This document shows positions 44,026 to 52,676 of a DNA stretch of 53,952 bases, piece after piece. The notes under the pieces are model-generated. The model worked only from the letters and a program-made list of their open reading frames with translations. It had not been told where the DNA came from and ran no database searches. The position numbers were made by a program, and so were the translations under genes. The first letter of the stretch is position 1, and each line of letters starts with the position of its first letter. This DNA is from Chloroflexota bacterium. GTDB taxonomy: Bacteria; Chloroflexota; Anaerolineae; Aggregatilineales; Phototrophicaceae. The stretch is taken from assembly GCA_009841405.1 (NCBI GenBank), contig VXLV01000007.1:1-53952 (forward strand), read 5' to 3'.

Positions 44026-44520
44026 ATGTCCGCTGAACAGACCAGAGAAGAAAAAAACAAAGAACTGATCGAACGCTTGTACGTTGCGCTCAACAAGAGC
44101 GTGCTCGGGATTATGGAGGAGTTTTGGACCGAGGACATGGCTTGGTACGGTCCAGCGGGGATCGGCACGCTGCGGGGCATTGCGGAGTTTGAGCGCGTGT
44201 TGCGCGAGCCAGCCATCAATGCCATCCCCGACAAGGTGGCGCGCGACGAAATCCGAATCGCAGAAGGCGACTATGTAGCCGCGCACGGCTATCAGCATGC
44301 TACACACACCGGGGACTGGTTCGGCATACCCGCCAGCGGGAAGCCGATCAAGTTGCGTTACATGGATTTCTGGCGCGTTGAGGGCGATAAGCTGGCGGAA
44401 AACTGGGTGCTCATCGACATCCTGGGCTTCCTTGAGCAGGTGGGTTACGACATCGACAAGGTACTGGCATTTATCGGCTCCAAGCCGCCTGAGTTCTTCG
44501 ACAACGTTGAAACCGACTGA
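44026..44520 (+). CDS. SnoaL-like ester cyclase family protein
   Basis: A 164-residue single-domain SnoaL/ester-cyclase-like protein with the NTF2 fold. LIERLYVALNKSVLGIMEEF (14-33) is the first helix pair, YVAAHGYQHATHTGDWFGIPASGKPI the core strands (represented by GDWFGIPASGKPI), and YMDFWRVEGDKLAENWVLIDILGFLEQVG the typical end (core DFWRVEGDKLAENWVLID). Unlike the neighbour at 41835-42818 it has one domain. The conserved His and Asp suggest enzymatic activity but the substrate is unknown. The 5' leader is about 130 nt and starts within a large inverted repeat. Confidence 0.85.
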   Translation: MSAEQTREEKNKELIERLYVALNKSVLGIMEEFWTEDMAWYGPAGIGTLRGIAEFERVLREPAINAIPDKVARDEIRIAEGDYVAAHGYQHATHTGDWFGIPASGKPIKLRYMDFWRVEGDKLAENWVLIDILGFLEQVGYDIDKVLAFIGSKPPEFFDNVETD

Positions 44521-44858
44521 TAGTCGCGGAGACGCGCGCGATTGACAGATTCCAGCCGATTGCGGTTGAGCAGAGCCTGGATGCCTCTGCAAGCGGACGA
44601 TGCCGCGAACGCTCCGCGGCCGCTTGATGAAATCGCCCGGCACTTTGCAGCAATGCCGGCCGCGCTCGCGGGCGGCTCTTGGTCACTCAGGCGACGTTTA
44701 TTGCGCCACTGATGCTTTCGTCGTAGCATTTAGAGACATGAATCTAAAGTGTCTTGCTATGTTGGCGAAGGCAAGCTTCATTACAGACAAGGACCTGCAA
44801 GTCGTAGTGACGGCAGCGGCGCAGCCTTTAGCGCGCGCAACGACATCCTTGATTACCG
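44521..44858. other. Intergenic region before the TPR gene
   Basis: About 340 bp without a convincing gene. It holds a short inverted repeat TTTAGA/TCTAAA at 44729-44748 and, downstream, TGCTATGTT (44755-44763), a possible extended -10 for the TPR gene. An in-frame-looking open frame at 44600-44866 has no Shine-Dalgarno and no recognisable domain. Confidence 0.45.
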
Positions 44859-45989
44859 ATGGCTAAGCGCAGAGCAGACTTGAACCCCGCCATTGAAGGC
44901 TATTTCAGACGAACGCGCTCCGGTCGCCGATCCCGACGTAGATTCCTAATCTTCCTGCCGGCGCTTGTGGTGATCCCTGCGCTGCTGCCGCCGATGCTGA
45001 TTCTGCCCGCGATAGCGCTTCTGACGGCGGCGGCGCTGCTCTTTGCGTACCGGGCGCGCAATCAGCGCGTGCTGGTTCGCCTGGACAGTGCCCACTTCAC
45101 AGTTTCCGGCGCCGGCTACGACATCAGGTTGATGGCGCCATTTCGCTGCAAGACAGGCGTCGAGCGCATTATGCCGGCGGATCGCGAAGAGGAAGTCTGC
45201 TTCATCCGCATGGTTATCGACGCGCAGGGCAAGCCACTCGTTCTCGAAGAGCAAGTGCTGGCTGGTTATGTTCCGCCGCCACTGGACGAAATCAGGGGGA
45301 TTTCCAGCGCGCTGGGCGTGGCGGAGTTGACGAGCCTGACGCCCTATCCCGGCGCGCTCTGGGCGCTGATCAAGCAAATGCGCCGTATGGAAGCCTCAAC
45401 CCAGCGCAATCAGGCCGACGAAACCATCCAGCGCCTCATTCTCGATGGCGAACGGCAGCTGCGCGACCAGCTATATGGCGAAGCAATCGCAACCTATTCG
45501 AGCGTCATTCGCCAAGCGCCCGACTCCGCCGCCGCCTACTTTGGCCGCGGATCGGCGCGCTACCATGCGCGACTGGATCTCGACAAAGCCGTCAATGATT
45601 TGACCACTACGCTGCGCCTGGACCCGCAGCGCAAGGATGTTTATCGCATGCGCGCGCTGGCGCGGGCTGCGCTGGGCGATTGGACCAGCCTGCGCGATGA
45701 CTGCTCGGCCGCGCTGCAGTTCCTGCCCCAGACCGCGGAACTCTATAACTTGCGCGGAACCGCCTCCTACCGCCTTGAAGACTATGATGGCGCCATGGCC
45801 GACTTTGAAGCGGCTATCAAGCTGGCGCCAGGGCGGCCCGAGTCTTACTACAATCGCGGGCTGGCGCGGCAGCAAGCCGGCCAACGCCGCGAGGCGCTGG
45901 CGGACTTCGAACGCGCGCTTTCGCTCAATCCGGGGTTTGAACCGGCTGCGCGCAGCCTCAACGCCGCGCAACGTCAAACAAGACGATAG
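44859..45989 (+). CDS. Membrane-anchored TPR protein
   Basis: A 376-residue protein. A basic N-terminus (residues 3-27) precedes a hydrophobic hairpin at 28-64, which anchors it in the membrane. Residues 75-190 are an unrecognised cytoplasmic domain. From about 205 to 365 there are four to five tetratricopeptide repeats: AIATYSSVIRQAPDSAAAYF, AVNDLTTTLRLDPQRKDVY, YNLRGTASYRLEDYDGAMADF and YYNRGLARQQAGQRREALADF. TPR modules mediate protein contacts, so a scaffold role is likely but unproven. The start ATG is followed by a typical lysine/arginine-rich leader. Confidence 0.85.
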   Translation: MAKRRADLNPAIEGYFRRTRSGRRSRRRFLIFLPALVVIPALLPPMLILPAIALLTAAALLFAYRARNQRVLVRLDSAHFTVSGAGYDIRLMAPFRCKTGVERIMPADREEEVCFIRMVIDAQGKPLVLEEQVLAGYVPPPLDEIRGISSALGVAELTSLTPYPGALWALIKQMRRMEASTQRNQADETIQRLILDGERQLRDQLYGEAIATYSSVIRQAPDSAAAYFGRGSARYHARLDLDKAVNDLTTTLRLDPQRKDVYRMRALARAALGDWTSLRDDCSAALQFLPQTAELYNLRGTASYRLEDYDGAMADFEAAIKLAPGRPESYYNRGLARQQAGQRREALADFERALSLNPGFEPAARSLNAAQRQTRR

Positions 45990-46109
45990 TTCAGCGCAGA
46001 ATCCAAAGCCCGTCGCGCCCAATTGCGAGCCCTCCTCCAAAGTCGCCGGACAGCTCATCTATGCATCCAATGCTGCAAGCGGCTGCCAGCGACCGTTGAA
46101 TCGCCGCCC

Positions 46110-46952
46110 CTAGGTCAGGCGGTCCTGGGAACGCGCGAACGACTGCGACAAGAATAGCGCGATCAGGGCCAGCACGATCAAAATCAGCCCGGTCCAGATC
46201 GCGGCGTCGATATCGCGCTCGAATATGCTGTAGACCAATAGCGGCATCGTCTGCGTTTTGCCCTGCAAGTTGCCCGCGAAGAGAATGGTCGCGCCGAACT
46301 CGCCGAGAGCGCGCGCCCAACTCAGAATCATGCCGGATATCAGCGCGCGCCAGGCGATCGGCAGCGTAATGTGCCAGAACATCAGCCAGCCGTGGGCGCC
46401 ATCGACGCGGGCCGCGTCTTCGATTTCGTCCGCGATGCTGGAAAAGCCCACTTGGGCCGAGCGGATGTAAAAGGGCGCCGAGATGAAGAATTGGGCGATG
46501 ATGACAGCCAGTATCGAAAAGGGAATGATAATGCCCGCATCCGCCAGCAGCGAGCCGATGACTCCATTGCGGCCGAAGGTAAGCAGAAGCGCCAACCCGG
46601 CAACGGCCGGCGGCATGACGATAGGCAGCTCTATGAACAAGCTGACAAACCGTTTGCCGCGAAACTTGTATCGAGACAGCGCGTAAGCCAGCGGCGTGCC
46701 CAGACAGGCCGCCAGGCATACAACAGCGAACGTAGAGGCGAAGCTGAGCAATATCGCGGAGACTACCGTCGCAGAACCGGGCAGACCTTCCCAGGCTCGC
46801 GACCCGACGCCCCGCGCCATCAGCACCGCCACCGGCAGCGCCAGCAAAAGGAATGTGAAGACGCTGACCGATATGACGAGCAGCTTATCCGCCGGCGGGC
46901 GGCCGCGTCTGGCAGACGGTTTCCCGTTCTCCGTACTCCTGTGTAGCTTCAA
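46110..46952 (-). CDS. modB: Molybdate ABC transporter permease
   Basis: A 280-residue permease with about six spans and the conserved EAA loop: EIEDAARVDGAHGWLMFWHITLP, represented by its core ARVDGAHGWLMFWHITLP. GTPLAYALSRYKFRGK and ELPIVMPPAVAGLALLLTFGRNG are diagnostic of ModB/CysT-type permeases. Pairing with modA supports molybdate (or tungstate). The start is a TTG at 46952 with GGAG eight bases upstream, lying 68 nt inside modA; no later start keeps the first span. No modC ATPase gene is adjacent. Confidence 0.92.
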   Translation of the reverse strand: MKLHRSTENGKPSARRGRPPADKLLVISVSVFTFLLLALPVAVLMARGVGSRAWEGLPGSATVVSAILLSFASTFAVVCLAACLGTPLAYALSRYKFRGKRFVSLFIELPIVMPPAVAGLALLLTFGRNGVIGSLLADAGIIIPFSILAVIIAQFFISAPFYIRSAQVGFSSIADEIEDAARVDGAHGWLMFWHITLPIAWRALISGMILSWARALGEFGATILFAGNLQGKTQTMPLLVYSIFERDIDAAIWTGLILIVLALIALFLSQSFARSQDRLT

Positions 46953-47784
46953 GCCCTGGCTCCGGCGTCAGCTCTCCCGGCGAATCTTCCGCTAGTATAG
47001 CAGGCGGACAGAAGCCGAAGGCAGACAGAATCGACCGCGCCCCATCCGACAGCACGAAGTCGACAAAGCGCTCCGCCAACCGCGCGTTTGCGGAATCCGA
47101 CAGCACGGCGATGGGATAAGACGCCTGCTGGTTATGCGCCGGCGCAATCTCGATGGCGCGCAGTTGACCCCTGACATCGCCGCTGACATCCGTCTGGTAG
47201 ACGATGCCGGCGTCAGCTTCGCCCAGGGCGACGCGCGCCGCCACCTGCCGCACGTTGCTTTCTTCTGACGCGAGATTGCGATATACCTTCTCGACAAAGT
47301 CGGCGCCATATTCGCCGCCGTGCGAGGCGAACATGTCATCCGTATAGGCGCGGATGGGCGTGCCGGCAGCCGCCAGAACCAGCAGAATGTCCTCGCCGGC
47401 CAAGTCGCGAATGGCGTCCAGCCCGGCCGGGTTGTCGCTGGGGGTGATCAGGACCAACTGATTGCGCGCGAAGATCTCCAGCTCCGCCTCGTCGATAAAC
47501 CCGGCATCGATTACCGTTTCCATCTGGCGTTCGTTGGCGCTGGCGAAGACATCGGCTGGCGCGCCCTGCATCACCTGCGCCGCCAATGTCGACGAGCTGG
47601 AGAAGTTCAAGAGGATATCGGCATCGGGATTCGCCGCCAGAAACTCGTCCCGCAGCGCCTCGAAGACATCGGTCAGCGAAGTCGCGGCGAAGACGGTCAA
47701 CTGCTGCGCGCGGGGCTCTTGCGCGACGCCGGGCAGGCAGAAACACAAAGCGATCAGCAGTGCCGCCAGACGATAGTAAGGCAT
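46885..47784 (-). CDS. modA: Molybdate ABC transporter substrate-binding protein
   Basis: A 299-residue secreted binding protein. Residues 1-20 are a Sec signal peptide (YRLAALLIALCFCLPGVAQ), without a clear lipobox. The mature protein has LTVFAATSLTDVFEAL and NFSSSSTLAAQVMQGAPADVF, whose serines bind the oxyanion in ModA, and AGIVYQTDVSG. The ATG at 47784 is preceded by GGGAG, favouring it over an upstream start. The C-terminal ~40 residues (from PPAILAEDSPGEL) extend past the usual ModA end and are encoded in the overlap with modB. Confidence 0.92.
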   Translation of the reverse strand: MPYYRLAALLIALCFCLPGVAQEPRAQQLTVFAATSLTDVFEALRDEFLAANPDADILLNFSSSSTLAAQVMQGAPADVFASANERQMETVIDAGFIDEAELEIFARNQLVLITPSDNPAGLDAIRDLAGEDILLVLAAAGTPIRAYTDDMFASHGGEYGADFVEKVYRNLASEESNVRQVAARVALGEADAGIVYQTDVSGDVRGQLRAIEIAPAHNQQASYPIAVLSDSANARLAERFVDFVLSDGARSILSAFGFCPPAILAEDSPGELTPEPGLEATQEYGERETVCQTRPPAGG

Positions 47785-47916
47785 GAATATCTCCCGGGCA
47801 TTGAGTGGACATGATATGCCAAGCCGGGCAGATTGCAAGCGTCTTGGATCTTACGCCTGGCCCGTGATTAGCCGACGCTTGCTCAACGCCTGCTTGAATG
47901 CGCCGCGTTTTCCGTT

Positions 47917-48582
47917 ATGTTTGAACACAAGCGGCATGCGAGGACCCTCATGCGTTACGGTCAGCAGTCGGGACCGCCATCCTGGTTCATCATCTTGCTC
48001 GGCATTGCCATCGTCTTTGGCGTCTATTACCTATGGATGGGCCTGCGGAATTTCATGTCGACCGGCGTCAGCGTCTCCGAATCCACCCAGCAGGCGCGCG
48101 CCCAGAACACCGCGACCGCAATTCGCATCAAGGAAATCGAATTTAACGCGCCGACGCTCTTGCCGAGCATTACGCCGGTCCCGCCCTGCCAGGACTTCGT
48201 CGTGCGCGTGCCCATCGCCATCGTCCGCGCCGGACCCAGCCTCAGCAGCCGAGTCGTCGCCGGCTTGAGGGAAGGCGAAACCGTCTGCGTGATTACCATG
48301 CTGCCGGATTCGGATTGGTACCTGGTTGACGAGAACGAACGCACGCGCCGCATTGAAAACGTCTACATGCATCGCGACATCATTCGCGCGCTGAATCCGA
48401 CGGCGACGCCGACGATAACACTGACGCCGACCAATACCGCTACGCCGACGGCGACCGCTACGCCGACCGATACCCGCGCGCCGACCACCGCCCCAACGTC
48501 AGCGGAGTTATCCGAGACCCGGCCCCCCGCCGCCACGCCGACGCCCAGCGCGACGGCGACCGCGCCAAGCATCAGCCTTTAG
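47917..48582 (+). CDS. Membrane-anchored bacterial SH3 protein with Thr/Pro tail
   Basis: A 221-residue protein. A span at residues 22-42 (SWFIILLGIAIVFGVYYLWMG) anchors it. A bacterial SH3 domain occupies about 90-155, with IAIVRAGPSLSSRVVAGLREGETVCV as the typical opening (core VRAGPSLSSRVVAGL) and SDWYLVDE. From 158 on the tail is low complexity, rich in Thr, Pro and Ala (TPT, TAT units). SH3b domains bind cell-wall or surface polymers. Such Thr/Pro tails are common in Chloroflexota surface proteins. The function is unknown. It is read toward an unknown membrane protein 86 bp away. Confidence 0.82.
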   Translation: MFEHKRHARTLMRYGQQSGPPSWFIILLGIAIVFGVYYLWMGLRNFMSTGVSVSESTQQARAQNTATAIRIKEIEFNAPTLLPSITPVPPCQDFVVRVPIAIVRAGPSLSSRVVAGLREGETVCVITMLPDSDWYLVDENERTRRIENVYMHRDIIRALNPTATPTITLTPTNTATPTATATPTDTRAPTTAPTSAELSETRPPAATPTPSATATAPSISL

Positions 48583-48583
48583 C

Positions 48584-48611
48584 TTGCGGGAACTTGCCCT
48601 TCGACTATACT
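48584..48611 (+). promoter_or_regulatory. Promoter of the 48669 membrane protein
   Basis: TTGCGG (48584-48589) and TATACT (48606-48611) are spaced 16 bp. Transcription would start near 48618, so the TTG codon at 48594 cannot be the translation start. The -35 is the same as at metK. Confidence 0.6.
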
Positions 48612-48668
48612 GATTGCAGGTTTACATCGGCTCCCCGGTTCAATAGGCGCGGGCGAAAGGGATTGCTA

Positions 48669-49907
48669 TTGGCTGCAATTATTCAAGTCGCCGCCGGCGT
48701 GATCTTTGTGTTTATCCTGCTCAGCATCGTTGTGACAGAGGTCAACAATCTCATCGCCCGGGCGACCAAGCTGCGCGCGAAAAATCTCCGCAATAACATC
48801 AATCAGATCATCGAAGATCCGGTCATCCAGGCCAAGGTGTACACGCACCCGCTCATCCAATTGGTGAAGGCCGACCCGATCGCGCCCAGCCGGCGCATCT
48901 CGCCTGAAGAAGCCGCCAAAGTCGCCCGGAGCGCGGTCACGTCAGTGGACTGGATTGACCCCAAAACCTTCGTCGATGTCGTGCTCAATACCATCAAGGC
49001 GGAATCCGACCAGCAGCTGTTCGGCTCGCTGCTCAATGTCATTGACGGGATGCCGGCTGGGCCAGAGCGGCGCGGGCTGCGCGCCATGGTCAATCGCGTC
49101 GTCGCCACCGGGCAAGGTATGAAAGAGCTGCGCAACGCCCTGCCTTATGTACAAGACCGGCGTTATCGCAGCGACCTTTCCGATATCATCAACCAGATCG
49201 ACGAAGAAGTCAGCCAACTCGGCGTGGAACCGAGCGCGAATGTGGGGCTGATGGCAGGCATCCGACAGATCGAGAGTCAAAACTTGCGCAACTCCCTGGC
49301 CACGGTAATGTACAGCGCCGACAGTATGGATGTGGCGCGCCAGAACCTCGAAACCTGGTTCAGCAATTCGATGAGCCGCGCCAGCGACAATTACCGCGCG
49401 CGGATGAAGGGGCTGTCAGTTGTCGTCGCCCTGGTCTTCGCCCTGGCGCTGAATATAGACACGCTGAACATTGCGCAGACGCTCTGGGAGGACCCAGCCC
49501 AGCGCGCCCAACTCAGCAGCGAGCTGAATTACTCCGTGCAGAGCGGCGAGCTGCAAACGCAGGTGGACAGCGCGCTGCCCGCCGCTGATGATGAATACCG
49601 CGCCAATCAAGCGGCGCCGGCCAATGAATTGGAGGACGCCGTCGGGACTGGCGTCGCCATCGCCAATCAGCTGCAAAATCTTGAAGATTTGCGCTTGCCG
49701 ATTGGCTGGACGCTGCAAAACGTCGGCGGAGACCCCCAACTTCTGAATGACCCCAACAACCTCTGGAATTACTTCCCGGACAATAATCCGAATGGCTGGC
49801 TGGGCTTGCTGGCGGGGAAAATCCTGGGAATCGTGGCCACAGTCATCGCGGCGGCGCAGGGCGCACCCTTCTGGTTCGGCATTGTCAACCGCGTGCTCCG
49901 CCGATAG
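48669..49907 (+). CDS. Unknown membrane protein with GAPFWF C-terminus
   Basis: A 412-residue protein of unknown function. A span at residues 2-22 is followed by a long helical, charged region with low-hydrophobicity repeats (30-240). A second span is near 248-265 (LSVVVALVFALALNIDTL), and the last segment 378-412 ends in AAQGAPFWFGIVNRVLRR. The terminal GAPFWF-x-x-x-N motif is shared by a set of uncharacterised bacterial membrane proteins; this is recalled from general knowledge. A TTG at 48669 with AAAGGG at 7-bp spacing is taken as start, consistent with the promoter. It directly follows the SH3 protein gene, suggesting a joint envelope role. Confidence 0.75.
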   Translation: MAAIIQVAAGVIFVFILLSIVVTEVNNLIARATKLRAKNLRNNINQIIEDPVIQAKVYTHPLIQLVKADPIAPSRRISPEEAAKVARSAVTSVDWIDPKTFVDVVLNTIKAESDQQLFGSLLNVIDGMPAGPERRGLRAMVNRVVATGQGMKELRNALPYVQDRRYRSDLSDIINQIDEEVSQLGVEPSANVGLMAGIRQIESQNLRNSLATVMYSADSMDVARQNLETWFSNSMSRASDNYRARMKGLSVVVALVFALALNIDTLNIAQTLWEDPAQRAQLSSELNYSVQSGELQTQVDSALPAADDEYRANQAAPANELEDAVGTGVAIANQLQNLEDLRLPIGWTLQNVGGDPQLLNDPNNLWNYFPDNNPNGWLGLLAGKILGIVATVIAAAQGAPFWFGIVNRVLRR

Positions 49908-50091
49908 CCGCGCGTGCGCGAAAGGCCCCCTCGCCCGGCAGTCGCTGCGCCTATGGCTGCCCTGCGCGCGGTCTACGCTAAGGAGCGGAAAAGCGGTTGG
50001 GCGCGCGCCGATCTTTCAGCAACCGCCCCGCAACGGCTGGCGGCGGCCCAGTCTTCAGGCAAGACGCGCACAATCTGTAAGATTTTATCGG

Positions 50092-50121
50092 TTGACAAGC
50101 GGGTAACGATTCGCACAAAAT
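50092..50121 (+). promoter_or_regulatory. Promoter of the primary sigma factor gene
   Basis: A perfect TTGACA (50092-50097) and CAAAAT (50116-50121) are spaced 18 bp, about 77 bp before the sigma start. Confidence 0.58.
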
Positions 50122-50197
50122 AGTTCCCAAATAGATCTTTGCGCCAGGGCTCAAAAATTGACTTAGTTTTATTCATCCATCAGGTCGAGGTTTGAAC

Positions 50198-51367
50198 GTG
50201 ATACAGGCACTCGTAGAGCTTGCTGACAAACAGGGTTACGTGACTTATGAGCAAATTATTGAAGTGCTGGAAGATGACGGAGAAGACCGGGTAGCGCTGC
50301 GCAACATCCTGTTTGAAGTCAGCGAACTCGGGATTGAACTCCGGCGCGATGCCGAGGGATCAAGGGCTAAAGCCGCCGGCGACGGCATCGACAATGATTA
50401 TGACGGTCGCGACTTGATTCCCAACAAAGTCGCAGCTGACTTGAGCGCCATATCGTCCGACGACCCCGTCGGACTTTATTTTCGGCAGATGGCGCAGGAA
50501 CCGCTGCTGACGGCAACTGACGAGGTCGACCTGGCCAAACGAATCGAGCGCGGCTTCAAAGCCAGGCGTCGCCTCGAGAGCCCCGATGTGATGGAGAAGA
50601 GCGCCCGCTGGCGCCGACACTTGCGTCGTCTGGTATTCGACGGACAGTGCGCGCGCGAACACCTGGGCCGCGCCAATACCCGGCTGGTGGTTAGCATCGC
50701 GAAAAGATATATGGGGCAAGGTCTGCCCTTCCCGGATCTGATTCAAGAGGGCAATGTCGGCCTGATGCGCGCGGTCGACAAATACGACTATTCGCGCGGC
50801 AACCGCTTCAGCACTTACGCCACCTGGTGGATTCGACAGGCGATCACCCGCGCCCTGGCGCAGAAAACGCGCACCATTCGCATCCCCTTGCACATGACCG
50901 AGCGAATCCGGCAGATGTATCGCGCGGCACAAGACCTGGAACAGACGCTTGGCCGGCGCCCCACTGCCGACGAGATCGCCTCCGCGATGGAAGTGGCTGC
51001 GGACGCCGTGCGCGCGATGATGGACGCCAGCCAGCATGCGATTGCGCTGGAGCGGCCGGTCGGCGATGACGGCGACAGCGAATTCGGCGACTTCATCGAA
51101 GACCAGGAGACCGTGAGCCCGGTCGAATCGGCAACGCAAAACCTGCTCGAAGAAGCCATCGAAGAGGTACTGGCGGAGCTGACGCCGCGGCAGAGCCATA
51201 TCCTGCGGCTGCGCTTCGGCCTGGGCGGCGGCGAGCCGCACACCCTCGAAGAAATCGCCAACAAGTTTGGCTTGAGCCGCGAACGGATTCGCCAACTCGA
51301 AAAAGAAGCGCTGCGGCGGTTGCGCCACCCGCAACTCGCGCATAATTTGCGCGACTATCTCGGATAA
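50198..51367 (+). CDS. rpoD: Primary sigma factor RpoD/SigA
   Basis: A 389-residue sigma-70 group 1 factor. Residues 1-50 are a region 1.1-like helical segment (ALVELADKQGYVTYEQI). Region 1.2 is DPVGLYFRQMAQEPLLT (89-105), regions 2.1-2.4 run from about 158 to 216 with DLIQEGNVGLMRAVDKYDY and RGNRFSTYATWWIRQAI (200-216), which contact the -10 element, and region 4.2 is LEEIANKFGLSRERIRQLEKEALRRLRHP (core FGLSRERIRQLEKEALRR), which reads the -35. The acidic spacer at 55-85 is short. The GTG at 50198 has GAGG at 7-bp spacing; the in-frame TTG at 50192 is too close to it. Confidence 0.95.
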   Translation: MIQALVELADKQGYVTYEQIIEVLEDDGEDRVALRNILFEVSELGIELRRDAEGSRAKAAGDGIDNDYDGRDLIPNKVAADLSAISSDDPVGLYFRQMAQEPLLTATDEVDLAKRIERGFKARRRLESPDVMEKSARWRRHLRRLVFDGQCAREHLGRANTRLVVSIAKRYMGQGLPFPDLIQEGNVGLMRAVDKYDYSRGNRFSTYATWWIRQAITRALAQKTRTIRIPLHMTERIRQMYRAAQDLEQTLGRRPTADEIASAMEVAADAVRAMMDASQHAIALERPVGDDGDSEFGDFIEDQETVSPVESATQNLLEEAIEEVLAELTPRQSHILRLRFGLGGGEPHTLEEIANKFGLSRERIRQLEKEALRRLRHPQLAHNLRDYLG

Positions 51368-51375
51368 ACTATAAT
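51347..51375 (+). promoter_or_regulatory. Strong promoter at the end of rpoD
   Basis: TTGCGC (51347-51352) and a perfect TATAAT (51370-51375) are spaced 17 bp. The -35 lies inside the last codons of rpoD. Transcription would begin near 51382, only about 15 bp before a strong terminator-like hairpin and 70 bp before the aminotransferase start. Confidence 0.62.
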
Positions 51376-51395
51376 TCGATTTCTTGCTGGCGGTA

Positions 51396-51433
51396 AGCGG
51401 GCGAAGAGGCTGAGCCTTTCGCCGGCTTTTTTG
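51396..51433 (+). terminator. Intrinsic terminator after rpoD
   Basis: GGCGAA pairs with TTCGCC and the inner AGGC with GCCT, giving a long GC-rich stem. It is followed by GGCTTTTTTG. It ends rpoD transcripts, but it also lies downstream of the TTGCGC/TATAAT promoter and upstream of the aminotransferase. Confidence 0.83.
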
Positions 51434-51450
51434 TATAGGGCGGAGTCAAC

Positions 51451-52638
51451 GTGACCAAAACCTTTGAGCATTTGCTAAGCGAGCGCGCGCTCGGCATGCG
51501 CGAGAATGTCATCCGCGAGATTCTGAAAGTCGTCTCGCAGCCCGGCATGATATCGCTGGCGGGCGGCATTCCCGCGCCCGAGACATTTCCCATCGAAGAG
51601 TTGTATCGCATCAACGAGACCGTGCTTGATCGTTACGGCGCGGTGGCGCTGCAATATGACCGCACCGAAGGTTTCACGCCCTTCCTCGAGGCGCTGGTCG
51701 GCTATCTCGCGCAAAAGGGAATCAGCGCCGACGCCGCAAACCTCCTCGTCTTCAACGGCTCGCAGAGCGTGCTGGACACGCTGGGCAAGATCCTCATCAC
51801 GCCGGGCGATGTCATCGCGCTGGAATCGCCAAGTTACCTCGGCGCCATCTCCGCCTTTAGCAGCTACCTGCCGGAATACGTCAGCGTTGAGACCGACGAC
51901 GACGGCATCGTGCCCGCGTCGCTTGAGCGCGTGCTTGATTCGACGCCGGTCAAGTTCATCTACTTGGTGACAACGTTTCAGAACCCCACCGGGCGGACGC
52001 TCAGCGTAGAGAGGCGGCGCGAGGTCGCGGCGATCATCAAGGCGAAGAACGCGCTGGTGATAGAAGACGACCCTTATGGCGATCTGCGTTATCGCGGCCA
52101 GCCTGTGCCGCCCTTGCAAACCTTCGCGCCGGAGAACGTCGTCTACGTCAGCACCCTGTCCAAAGTATTCGCGCCCGGATTGCGCTTGGGCTTTTGCGTC
52201 GCGCCGCCGCTGATTCGCGAATGGCTTTACCGGGCGAAGCAAGGCGCCGACTTGCATACCAACACCTATGCGCAGGCGCTGGCGACCGAGTTCATCTGCG
52301 GCGGATTCATCGAGCGGCAAGTACCAAAAATCATCGATCTCTATCGTCCGCGGCAAGAGGCGATGCTGGCGGCGCTGGAACGCCACCTGCCCAGCGACTT
52401 CCGCTGGATAGAGCCGGACGGCGGCATGTTCATCTGGGTCGAGGGTCCGCCGGACGTCGATGCCGAGCAAATCTATTGGCGGGCGGTCGAGCAAAAGGTC
52501 GCCTTTGTGCCCGGCAAATATTTTTACATCAGACCCGAGGACGGGCTGCCGACCATGCGCCTCAATTTCACGCGTGTTGACGAAGCAACGATTGAAACGG
52601 CGATTGCTTCGCTCGGCCGCGTGATTCGCGGCGATTGA
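51451..52638 (+). CDS. PLP-dependent aminotransferase (LysN/2-aminoadipate-like)
   Basis: A 395-residue fold-type I aminotransferase of the LysN/MocR-catalytic group, without the GntR-type N-terminal domain. ISLAGGIPAPETFP (34-47) is a hallmark. FQNPTGRTLS (176-185) holds the substrate-binding Asn, EDDPYGDLRY (205-214) the Asp and Tyr contacting PLP, and STLSKVFAPGLRLG (234-247) the Schiff-base Lys238. Substrates in this group include 2-aminoadipate, kynurenine, branched-chain and aromatic amino acids, so no single one is assigned. The GTG start has GGGCGGAG upstream. An MFS gene follows with almost no gap. Confidence 0.92.
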   Translation: MTKTFEHLLSERALGMRENVIREILKVVSQPGMISLAGGIPAPETFPIEELYRINETVLDRYGAVALQYDRTEGFTPFLEALVGYLAQKGISADAANLLVFNGSQSVLDTLGKILITPGDVIALESPSYLGAISAFSSYLPEYVSVETDDDGIVPASLERVLDSTPVKFIYLVTTFQNPTGRTLSVERRREVAAIIKAKNALVIEDDPYGDLRYRGQPVPPLQTFAPENVVYVSTLSKVFAPGLRLGFCVAPPLIREWLYRAKQGADLHTNTYAQALATEFICGGFIERQVPKIIDLYRPRQEAMLAALERHLPSDFRWIEPDGGMFIWVEGPPDVDAEQIYWRAVEQKVAFVPGKYFYIRPEDGLPTMRLNFTRVDEATIETAIASLGRVIRGD

Positions 52639-52676
52639 CGGCACGGCGCCGCCGAGCCATCGTCTTGACTTCAGCC

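Noticed and set aside
44600..44866. 88-codon open frame before the TPR gene
   Set aside because: No Shine-Dalgarno, no domain, and it overlaps the TPR start; treated as non-coding.
48405..48545. Repeated ACGCCGACN units, considered as a CRISPR or minisatellite
   Set aside because: The units are short, irregular and in frame, and encode the Thr/Pro-rich tail of the SH3 protein. There are no spacers.
51475..52644. 389-codon minus-strand open frame opposite the PLP aminotransferase
   Set aside because: It is the antisense shadow of a gene with all aminotransferase motifs; no domain is visible in it.
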